Both the position numbers and the translations under genes were made by a program. A DNA stretch of 64,000 nucleotides, from the NCBI RefSeq assembly GCF_000971975.1, contig NZ_LAQO01000011.1, forward strand, positions 1 through 64,000, written 5' to 3'. Source of the stretch: Paenibacillus algorifonticola (GTDB taxonomy: Bacteria; Bacillota; Bacilli; Paenibacillales; Paenibacillaceae). The notes beneath the pieces were generated by a model. The model saw nothing but the letters and a program-made list of their open reading frames with translations. It did no database searches and was not told the origin of the DNA. Of the stretch, positions 16,207-23,661 are shown piece by piece. How positions within the stretch are numbered: position 1 is the first letter of the stretch; each line of letters starts with the position of its first letter.

Positions 16207-16480
16207 CTATCGCTTTTCAGCCTCCAGAGCTGGCAAGCTGTTTTTCTCTCCCCACTCGCACATCATATTCAACAAAGGAAGGAGAGACAGGCCGCGTTCA
16301 GATAAAGTATATAAAAGAAATGGTGCCGATACTTCGCTTCAACTCATTATGCCGCATAACCTTATTTTCAGACAGCCAATACATAATGATCATTTTATAT
16401 TTGCCGCCTATTAAGGATAACGTATATCCAAAGTAGGTGTTTTTAAGTTCCACGCCAGTCGGAACGCAGGTTTCAAGCAT
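16207..16480 (-). pseudogene. HxlR-family regulator with internal deletion and frameshift
   Basis: The first 50 residues match HxlR regulators closely (FGYTLSLIGGKYKMIIMYWL, NELKRSIGTIS; compare the intact copy at 29044). The frame then stops at 16298-16300. In the +1 frame the family's C-terminus resumes at once (YTLSERGLSLLPLL, MCEWGEKN) and ends with TAG at 16207-16209. About 35 residues carrying the recognition helix and wing are missing between the two parts. The product cannot bind DNA normally. Confidence 0.82.
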
Positions 16481-16521
16481 AAATGAAACTCTCCTTAAGA
16501 TAGTATGTGATAAAAATAAAT

Positions 16522-16543
16522 ATACTTTACTATCGTTTAGTAT
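16522..16543 (-). promoter_or_regulatory. Inverted repeat upstream of the HxlR remnant
   Basis: ATACT-N12-AGTAT lies about 40 bases before the start of the HxlR remnant, in an A/T-rich stretch. It has the position and form of an autoregulatory HxlR operator. Nothing else was found between 16481 and 16770 apart from the ribosome binding site of the next gene. Confidence 0.45.
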
Positions 16544-16770
16544 GCGTTGTTATTGAAAGGATGTAAAGGCAGCATAGCTATAAAACTCTGCTATATCTGG
16601 TATAGGACTGATCAAGCCTATTATGACAAAAATGTAACCATTCCTCTCCCGTTTATCATCTAAATCGAACGACAGTGCTGGCTGTAAACTCTACAATGAA
16701 GATGTTGGAGCGGCTTTGTCGATTGGATGGAGCCAGCTCCAAAATTAGGGTAAGCAAGGAGAGGATTTAG

Positions 16771-18849
16771 TTGATCCACAATAAGAAACGAACCCGTATC
16801 ACATCCTGTATTTTGGCGGCACTTCTGACGCTGACTTTTGCAGGTGAAGCAAGCGCAAACGCGCAGCGGTCAGAATCCGATTTGTCTGTCTCCGTCAAAC
16901 CGAATGCCTCGCTCAGCAGCGCCGCTCCAAGCCATTTTACGAGCGGCCCGCGTGATGCGAAGGAGGTCGAGGCCTTTTTTGATGCTTTTTTTGACCAGGA
17001 TGCGATTAAGCAAAAAGCCGGGGCTGCTGTAATCTCCGTCGTACAAGGCGGAAAAGTGCTCGTATCCAAAGGCTACGGTGTAAACGACCTGACGTCCAAG
17101 TCGCCTATTGAGGCAAGCGGGTCCACCTTCCGAATCGCCTCGATCTCCAAAGTGTTCACGGCGGCTGCCGTTATGCAGCTTGTCGATCAAGGGAAAATTT
17201 CGCTTCAAGATAATATTGAAAAATACCTGGATGGTTACAAAGTAACCAACCCCTATGGTACACCGGTTACCATCGAGAATCTGTTGACGCATACGACGGG
17301 TTTTGAAGTGCGCGAGCCTACAGATGCCAGTTATTTGTTGGATCCCGCCCAAAAGCCGATTTCACTTAAGGAGAGCATCTTTGCTGTATTCCCGCCAGTC
17401 GTTCGCCAGCCGGGAACCTCTTATATGTACGATAATTTTGCATCGAGGCTGCAAGGCTACATCGTCCAGCAGGTAAGCGGAGAGCCTTTCGGGAGCTATA
17501 TGCAAAAGCATCTGTTCGAACCGCTTGGCATGACCTCAAGCCATTTTAGCCTCACTAAGGATTTAGCTGAACGGCTCGTCACTTCTTACGATGCGGCGGG
17601 AGGCGCTATTCCGGTGTACGATTTTTCACCGAGCGAGTGGCCGGAGGGCAGCATGCTATCGACAGCCGCCGATATGGCGCTGTTTATGAAAGCCTTCCTG
17701 AACGATGGCCGGGCGGCCGACGGCACAATTATTTTGTCGCCCGAATCGGTGAAGGCTATGTCGACCTATCACATCGCCATTGATCCGGATTTTCCGGATA
17801 TGACATACGGCTTTGAATCGCCTGTGGCTCCGTCCCATACGAACGGTGAAGCTGTCATCTCCAAGGGCGGCGATATACTTGGCTTCAGCTCGCTCCTCTG
17901 GCTGCTGCCAGATCGCAAAACCGGTGTTTTCGTATCCTATAATTCGAATCAGGATTTGCGAAATGATCTGTTTGCCGCATTTATGGATCACTATTACGCG
18001 GGTCACCCAACGAGATATGGACCTGCGGGCTTTAAGCCGCAGCCTGCGAAGGCTCTCGCCAAGTTTGAAGGCTTGTATTCGGATTTGCGCATCAAGCTGC
18101 TAACGAAGGTCGAAGCGACGGGCGACGGCACTCTTACCGTGAGCGATATTTCTAGCCGCCAACAATTGAAGCAGGTCGATGATTTGCTGTTTGTGGATGA
18201 GCAGGGTAACCCGCTTGCATTCAAGGAGGAGGCAGACGGCAAAATCAGCTATCTGAAATATGCTAACCTTTTCAGCTATGCCGCTAAAATACCGGAGCAT
18301 CAGGAAGGCTTCCCTGACGTATCGATTGGTCATCCATATGCCAGCTACATTCTGGGATTGAAATCGCTTGGTCTTTTGACAGATGATTTGTCTAAGCCGT
18401 TTCAACCGGAGCAAGCGGTCACCCGAGGCGCCTTCATCCATGCTTTTAATGCGATATGGAGCATTCCTGAATCCTCGAACCCGTCCTCCTTTAAGGACAT
18501 CGAGCATTCACCGTATCGCAAAGCTATCCAAGCCGCCGTCGAGGCGGGCATGCTGAATGGGAGCGGGAACGGCTTGTTTGAGCCGGACCGGCCTATCCTT
18601 CGAGAAGAAGCGGCAGCGATCGTTTATCGCTTGCTGACGATGACGGGAATCAGGACGCAGGATTCTACTGCGGCGCTCGCGCCCGGCACATCGAAATGGG
18701 CGATTGATGCCGTTAGCTCTATAGTGAAATGGCAGCTGTATGGGCCGGAGGTGACCGAAGCGGACGGGATGATTGATTACGGCTCGCGGCGGGCATTAAA
18801 CAAGCAGGAGCTGGCAGCGCTGCTGTTCACGATGCTGCTTCCGTCATAA
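16771..18849 (+). CDS. Surface-anchored serine hydrolase (class C beta-lactamase fold) with SLH repeats
   Basis: A 692-residue exported protein. A signal peptide (1-30, cut near ASANA) precedes a beta-lactamase/D-alanyl-D-alanine carboxypeptidase-like domain with catalytic SISK (Ser124, Lys127) and YDN (219-221). The third motif, usually HxG or KTG, is replaced by KGGD. Residues about 410-510 form a lipocalin-like C-terminal domain of this family. Two clear S-layer homology repeats (FPDVSIGHPYASYILGLKSL and FKDIEHSPYRKAIQAAVEAG) and a weaker third fill about 515-690 and anchor it to cell-wall polymer. Translation begins at TTG after an AAGGAGAGG site. Likely an esterase or peptidase. True beta-lactamase activity is not implied. 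Confidence 0.88.
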   Translation: MIHNKKRTRITSCILAALLTLTFAGEASANAQRSESDLSVSVKPNASLSSAAPSHFTSGPRDAKEVEAFFDAFFDQDAIKQKAGAAVISVVQGGKVLVSKGYGVNDLTSKSPIEASGSTFRIASISKVFTAAAVMQLVDQGKISLQDNIEKYLDGYKVTNPYGTPVTIENLLTHTTGFEVREPTDASYLLDPAQKPISLKESIFAVFPPVVRQPGTSYMYDNFASRLQGYIVQQVSGEPFGSYMQKHLFEPLGMTSSHFSLTKDLAERLVTSYDAAGGAIPVYDFSPSEWPEGSMLSTAADMALFMKAFLNDGRAADGTIILSPESVKAMSTYHIAIDPDFPDMTYGFESPVAPSHTNGEAVISKGGDILGFSSLLWLLPDRKTGVFVSYNSNQDLRNDLFAAFMDHYYAGHPTRYGPAGFKPQPAKALAKFEGLYSDLRIKLLTKVEATGDGTLTVSDISSRQQLKQVDDLLFVDEQGNPLAFKEEADGKISYLKYANLFSYAAKIPEHQEGFPDVSIGHPYASYILGLKSLGLLTDDLSKPFQPEQAVTRGAFIHAFNAIWSIPESSNPSSFKDIEHSPYRKAIQAAVEAGMLNGSGNGLFEPDRPILREEAAAIVYRLLTMTGIRTQDSTAALAPGTSKWAIDAVSSIVKWQLYGPEVTEADGMIDYGSRRALNKQELAALLFTMLLPS

Positions 18850-18872
18850 AGCTACGCAGTAAGGTTATTATT

Positions 18873-18901
18873 GGGGGGGCAATTATTTGCCGCCCCTTTT
18901 T
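18873..18901 (+). terminator. Terminator of the serine hydrolase gene
   Basis: GGGGGGGCAA pairs with TTGCCGCCCC (one mismatch) around a four-base loop, followed by five T residues, 24 bases after the stop codon. Confidence 0.85.
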
Positions 18902-18988
18902 GTGTGGAAACCTGTAATGGTATGATGTAGGAAGCGGAGCTAGGATGGCAGGGCTCATCAAGGCTGCGCAACAATCGGGGGAAGGGAT

Positions 18989-19681
18989 TTGGCTCTAGTG
19001 GATTTGAAAATATTGCTTATTGAAGATGATGATGCCATTTTTCAATCGTTGAAGGAGAGGCTGGAGCTGTGGTCGTTTCAAGTCACTAGCCCAGAGCGGT
19101 TTGATGATGTGATGCACACTTTTATTAAAGTGCAGCCTCAGCTGGTTATTATCGATATCCAGCTCCCGATGTATGATGGCTTTCACTGGTGCCGGGAAAT
19201 TCGGGCGGTGTCGAAAGTGCCTATTCTGTTTTTGTCCTCGCGTGATCATCCTTTAGATATGGTAATGGCGATGAACATGGGGGCGGATGATTATATTCAA
19301 AAGCCGTTTCATATGGACGTGCTGATGGCCCAAATTCAGGCGATTTTTCGTAGAACCTATGCTTACGGAGAGGCAGCGGCCGATCTGATCGAATGGAACG
19401 GCTCTATTATTGATATGAAGCGTGGCCTGATCCGTAAAAACGGACAGGATGTGCTTTTAACGAAAAATGAATTTTTTATCCTCGTTGTGCTCGTCCAGGC
19501 GAAGGATACGGTTATATCCCGCCACGATCTCATTCGCAAGCTGTGGGATGATGAACAATTTGTCAACGACAATACGCTGACAGCGAATATAACCCGGCTG
19601 CGCCAAAAACTGGCGGTTTTCCAGCTGGAAGAAGCCATTGTAACCAAGAAAGGGCTGGGCTATATGGCCGCCACGTTATGA
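18989..19681 (+). CDS. BceR-type response regulator
   Basis: A 230-residue OmpR/PhoB-type regulator: receiver domain with IEDDDA, phosphoacceptor Asp56 in VIIDIQLP and Lys in IQKPFH; winged-helix output from about residue 130 (LLTKNEFFILVVL, NTLTANITRLRQKL, TKKGLGYM). Start is uncertain: TTG at 18989 or GTG at 18998. The GGGGGAAGGG site is compatible with either, and VDLKILLIEDDD from the GTG matches the family's usual beginning. It precedes the kinase by 13 bases and a BceAB-type transporter. In that family the regulator activates the transporter genes when antimicrobial peptides are present. Confidence 0.9.
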   Translation: MALVDLKILLIEDDDAIFQSLKERLELWSFQVTSPERFDDVMHTFIKVQPQLVIIDIQLPMYDGFHWCREIRAVSKVPILFLSSRDHPLDMVMAMNMGADDYIQKPFHMDVLMAQIQAIFRRTYAYGEAAADLIEWNGSIIDMKRGLIRKNGQDVLLTKNEFFILVVLVQAKDTVISRHDLIRKLWDDEQFVNDNTLTANITRLRQKLAVFQLEEAIVTKKGLGYMAATL

Positions 19682-19694
19682 GGGGGGAAGTGAC

Positions 19695-20717
19695 TTGTTG
19701 CTCCGTTATTTATATGACAGAAAAAGCTGGATTGCGTTCTACCTGCTTTCTTTGTTGTTCGTGGATTTGCTAATCTGGCTTGACAATGGCATTGCTATTC
19801 AAGCTGCCTCGATGCTGTATATGAATACCCTGCTAATTTTGGCTATGCTAGTTTTTTTAGGGTGGCGCTTTCGAAAAGAAACAGCCTACGCGCGCGCACT
19901 GGCAAGCACAGCTGAAGAAATAGAGGAGGACTGGATCGAAACGCTGCCGCCCGCTAATTTTTATGATGAAGAAGCAACGAATCAACTTTTGCGAGCGGCC
20001 GACCACTGGTATTCGGACAAGCTTGCGGATAGCTATGCGGCCCATACGGTGGAGCAGGATTATACGGCGGCTTGGGTGCACGAAGTGAAAGCGCCGCTGA
20101 CCGCCATGAAATTGACGATAGATGCCGATAGGAGCAGCCAGGTGCTGCGAAAAATAGAATCGGAATGGCTGCGCATTCATCTGCTCATTGACCAGCAGTT
20201 GTACATTTCACGGCTGCCTACGCTCGAGGCGGATTACGTGCTGGAACAGGCCGGGATTCAGCAGCTTGCCGCTCTGGAAGTACGGGAGCTGGCCTCTTGG
20301 TGTGTAGAGAAAAATATAGCCGTCATGTTTGAAGGGGAAGAGGCAATCGTCAGGACGGACCGCAAATGGTGCCGCTTTGTTATTAGGCAATTACTGACGA
20401 ATGCGGTCAAATATAGCCCGAAGGGCGGTATGATACTTCTGTCGACGACAGTTGCGCCTGAAGGACATGTGAGGATCACGATCAAGGATGAGGGACCAGG
20501 CATTGCCGCCCATGACTTGCCGCGTATTTTTGATAAAGGATTTACTGGGGGGAATGGAAGGCTGCAAAATGCGGCAACCGGACTGGGGCTTTATTTAGCA
20601 CGGACGGTTGCGCTCAAAATCGGGGTTGACCTGAACGTACAGTCTGGACTGCACGCAGGAACAGCGATGGAGATGACCTTCCCTATAAGCAATGCGTTCG
20701 AAGCAATTCGGGCATGA
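19695..20717 (+). CDS. BceS-type intramembrane-sensing histidine kinase
   Basis: A 340-residue kinase with two N-terminal membrane helices (about 12-29 and 36-56) and almost no extracellular loop. It lacks an input domain, as in BceS kinases, which sense peptide antibiotics through their ABC transporter. The dimerisation helix has WVHEVKAPLTAMKL with His129, the pattern specific to this group. The ATPase has LLTNAVKYSP, DEGPGI and TGLGLYLA. It starts at TTG after a GGGGAAGTG site. It is cotranscribed with the regulator and followed by bceA/bceB homologues after 150 bases. Confidence 0.92.
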   Translation: MLLRYLYDRKSWIAFYLLSLLFVDLLIWLDNGIAIQAASMLYMNTLLILAMLVFLGWRFRKETAYARALASTAEEIEEDWIETLPPANFYDEEATNQLLRAADHWYSDKLADSYAAHTVEQDYTAAWVHEVKAPLTAMKLTIDADRSSQVLRKIESEWLRIHLLIDQQLYISRLPTLEADYVLEQAGIQQLAALEVRELASWCVEKNIAVMFEGEEAIVRTDRKWCRFVIRQLLTNAVKYSPKGGMILLSTTVAPEGHVRITIKDEGPGIAAHDLPRIFDKGFTGGNGRLQNAATGLGLYLARTVALKIGVDLNVQSGLHAGTAMEMTFPISNAFEAIRA

Positions 20718-20769
20718 CGGTCGTAAAATGGACAGCTGCAGCTAGCAATCGGAACAAACCGACTCCATA

Positions 20770-20783
20770 TGACAATAGTGTCA
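20770..20783 (+). promoter_or_regulatory. BceR-like operator upstream of the transporter genes
   Basis: A perfect inverted repeat TGACA-N4-TGTCA lies 92 bases before the ATPase start. Published BceR-type sites have the form TNACA-N4-TGTAA upstream of bceAB, so this differs at one position. Its place between the kinase gene and the transporter fits activation of bceAB by the regulator at 18989. Confidence 0.75.
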
Positions 20784-20874
20784 CGCAGAACCTCCTGCTT
20801 GTCATCTGATGCGAGCGACGGGTGTGGCCTTTTTCTCTAAAATGAATGTTAGATCAGAGTAGGAGGCTATGGAG

Positions 20875-21660
20875 ATGAAGCATAACAATTTGCCAAAAAC
20901 CGTGCTGCATGCGCAGCAGGTCCGTAAATCATTTGGTGTCAGAGGCAATGTTCAGCAGGTGCTTAAAGGTATCGATCTACGTGTCGTGGAAGGGGAATTT
21001 GTTGGCATTATGGGGCCGTCTGGATCAGGGAAGTCCACGTTGATTAATGTGCTGTCAACCATTGATAAAGTGACGGAAGGGAAAATATTCGTCGAAGATG
21101 CAGACATCTCAAATATGAAAAATGCTGAACTGTCTATCTTCCGGCGCAAGAAGCTTGGTTTTATTTTTCAGGATTATAATTTGCTGGATACGTTAACTGT
21201 AAAAGAGAACATTCTGCTGCCTGTATCGCTTGGCAAGTTGAAGAAAAAAGCGGCTGAGGAAGCATTCCAGACGATTGCTGCAGATCTCGGTATTTTGGAA
21301 ATTGCTCATAAATATCCGCATGAAATTTCCGGTGGCCAACGGCAGCGGACGTCTGCGGCACGCGCATTAATCCACGAGCCTTCTATTGTATTTGCAGATG
21401 AGCCGACAGGCGCACTGGATTCGAAGGCAGCCTCCTCGCTATTGGGAAAGATGGAGGAGCTTAATCGGCAGCGCAGCATTACGATTATGATGGTTACGCA
21501 TGATCCGGTAGCCTCAAGCTATTGCACCCGGGTCGTGTTTTTGAAAGACGGAATGCTGTATTCTGAAGTATACCGAGGAAGCAAAACTCGGCAAGCTTTT
21601 TTCAAAGATATTATGAATGTGCAGGCTGTGCTCGGGGGTGACCACGTTGACACTGTTTGA
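20875..21660 (+). CDS. BceA-type ABC transporter ATPase
   Basis: A 261-residue ATPase of the MacB/BceA group. Walker [11 protein letters not shown]-loop [11 protein letters not shown], signature [14 protein letters not shown] (note RTS where RVA/RTA is usual), Walker [13 protein letters not shown] and the H-loop THD are all present. The second of two ATGs (20875) is placed eight bases after AGGAGG and is preferred over that at 20869. It pairs with the permease that overlaps its end. Together they would free lipid II-cycle targets from peptide antibiotics such as bacitracin, and signal flux to the kinase. Confidence 0.93.
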   Translation: MKHNNLPKTVLHAQQVRKSFGVRGNVQQVLKGIDLRVVEGEFVGIMGPSGSGKSTLINVLSTIDKVTEGKIFVEDADISNMKNAELSIFRRKKLGFIFQDYNLLDTLTVKENILLPVSLGKLKKKAAEEAFQTIAADLGILEIAHKYPHEISGGQRQRTSAARALIHEPSIVFADEPTGALDSKAASSLLGKMEELNRQRSITIMMVTHDPVASSYCTRVVFLKDGMLYSEVYRGSKTRQAFFKDIMNVQAVLGGDHVDTV

Positions 21661-23560
21661 ACTGGTCATCCGCAGCATGCGTAAAAATATGAAACATTAT
21701 TATCTCTATTTTTTTGCGCTTATTTCAAGTACGGCCCTTTATTTTGTATTTGCTAGCTTGCAGCACGATACTTCCATCATGGCAGCGACATTCGGAGATG
21801 TTCAATTCGCTTCGTTGTTTAAAGTTTCAGGGATGCTGCTGCTGGCCATTGTGGTCATATTCATGCTGCAAGCGAACAGCATTTTTCTGGGGCGCCGAAG
21901 CAGGGAAATCGGGCTATATCAGCTGGTAGGTTTGACGCGCAGAGGGGTGCTGCTGCTGCTCGTTGCCGAGAATATGCTCCTTGGAATAGGGGCGCTCCTC
22001 CTTGGGATCGGCGCTGGTGCGCTCGCGTCGCGGCTTTTTGTACTTATTCTGATGAAACTAATCGGTATCGAAAGTGTCATAACCCTCTCTTTCTCCAATT
22101 CAGCGGCTATTCAAACCGCTATTGTGTTTGCCGTGCTCATTGGCCTTACATGGATACAAATCGTGTTTAAAGTTTATTGCACTACGCTTCTCGGGCTGTT
22201 CAAGGCCGATCGGCAGGGGGAGCATCCCAAACAGCCAAAAGCGGTTCTCTCCGCTATGATGGGGCTGCTTAGTATAGTGCTGATCGGGGCGGGCTATATG
22301 CTATCAAGCAAGCTTCCTGGTCAGGAGCTGTTTTTGCAAATGCTGGTTATTCTCGCCTCGACCATACTCGGAACCTACCTGCTGTTTCGTGTCACGATCG
22401 GCTGGCTGCTTTACTGGGTTCGAAGGAGCAAGAACGGACAGCTTGGACTGAAAAACAGCTTGTCACTGGCTCCGGTCATGCATCGAATGAAAGCAAATGC
22501 AAGCTCACTCACGCTCATAACGGTTTTGTCAGCGATGACTCTAACAATGGTGGCAATCGCTTATTCGCTGTACTACTCAGCAGAAAGTGAGGCCCGTGGG
22601 ATGCTGCCTTACGATTTTATTTTTGAAAATAATGGGCAGGATGCAAGGTCATTTCGTACGGAGCTGGAGCAGGCAGAATTTACATTTATTCATCAATCGG
22701 TTGAGGCTATTCGGCTGACAGGTGCTTTTGGCAATGGCAAGGAAGGAGAACGCAGCCTCTTGCTGCTCGCAGCAGAACAACTGCAGGCGAGCGGCGCCGA
22801 TATTGAACTGCCCAAGCAAGGCGAGGCCGTTTGGTTTAAAGGACAGAGGAATGCGTTAAGCAAGGAGCCGGATACCGTACTTTTTCCACAAGCGGTTAAT
22901 CTTGAAGCAAGCGGGGTTCCCCTCACTATTAAGGTGATCAAAGGCATAGATCGTTATGCGATGAACTACAACGTAAACGGCGGTCAGCTGGCCGTACCTG
23001 AGGCGACGCTGCATGCTATTCGTGAGCAGATACCCTCCTCTACTAATCAGGCAACCATTCAGATAGATACGTACCAAATTGCTTCTAAGAACGAGCGCGC
23101 AGTAGCATCTGGATTCTATGCAAAATATGTAAAGGCAGACGAGAACAGGCCAGACTTTGACACTTACTATAAAGAGTCGCTTCAAAAATTCGGGCTTATC
23201 ATTTTTATAGCAGGCTTTCTAGGGCTTATATTCCTGATGGCGACAGGCAGCATTTTATACTTTAAGCAGATGACAGAGGCGGAGCAGGAGAGGAAGAGCT
23301 ATACGATTTTGCGCCAACTTGGATTCGGGGAACAAGAGATAATGGGGGGTATTATCCGTAAACAGCTGTTTGTGTTCACGATTCCGCTCGCGATCGGACT
23401 TGTCCATTCCATTGTCGCCGTAAAAGCAGCCTCCGCATTGACGTTGTCAGATATTACATTTCCGGCAGCTGCTGCCATGGCGATGTATACGGTCATTTAT
23501 TTCGTGTTCGCGGTGCTTGCCGTTGGTTATTATCGCCGAATAGTTAGGCTGGCGCTGTAG
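21647..23560 (+). CDS. BceB-type ABC transporter permease
   Basis: A 637-residue permease with ten predicted membrane helices in the BceB order: one helix (about 15-35), FtsX-like group (50-230), then a large extracellular domain of about 200 residues (about 310-520) between helices seven and eight, then three helices. The extracellular domain is the peptide-sensing part in studied relatives. Translation starts at TTG 21647, after CGGGGGTGA and 14 bases inside the end of the ATPase gene, so the two are coupled. Substrate range (bacitracin, nisin-like or other) cannot be told from the sequence. Confidence 0.92.
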   Translation: MTLFELVIRSMRKNMKHYYLYFFALISSTALYFVFASLQHDTSIMAATFGDVQFASLFKVSGMLLLAIVVIFMLQANSIFLGRRSREIGLYQLVGLTRRGVLLLLVAENMLLGIGALLLGIGAGALASRLFVLILMKLIGIESVITLSFSNSAAIQTAIVFAVLIGLTWIQIVFKVYCTTLLGLFKADRQGEHPKQPKAVLSAMMGLLSIVLIGAGYMLSSKLPGQELFLQMLVILASTILGTYLLFRVTIGWLLYWVRRSKNGQLGLKNSLSLAPVMHRMKANASSLTLITVLSAMTLTMVAIAYSLYYSAESEARGMLPYDFIFENNGQDARSFRTELEQAEFTFIHQSVEAIRLTGAFGNGKEGERSLLLLAAEQLQASGADIELPKQGEAVWFKGQRNALSKEPDTVLFPQAVNLEASGVPLTIKVIKGIDRYAMNYNVNGGQLAVPEATLHAIREQIPSSTNQATIQIDTYQIASKNERAVASGFYAKYVKADENRPDFDTYYKESLQKFGLIIFIAGFLGLIFLMATGSILYFKQMTEAEQERKSYTILRQLGFGEQEIMGGIIRKQLFVFTIPLAIGLVHSIVAVKAASALTLSDITFPAAAAMAMYTVIYFVFAVLAVGYYRRIVRLAL

Positions 23561-23590
23561 CCGTTAAGCTGGTGACAGCTTAAAAACACT

Positions 23591-23619
23591 TTGATAATGA
23601 GAATGATTATTACTATAAT
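23591..23619 (+). promoter_or_regulatory. Fur-box promoter of the AraC-siderophore gene
   Basis: TTGATA (23591-23596) and TATAAT (23614-23619) with 17-base spacing. Overlapping 7-1-7 Fur half-sites fill the spacer (TGATAAT at 23592 and TGAGAAT-G-ATTATTA at 23598-23612). Iron-replete Fur should block this promoter. Confidence 0.82.
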
Positions 23620-23661
23620 GAAAGAGTTGGAAGCTGTAAATAGACATGGAAGGTGAACATA

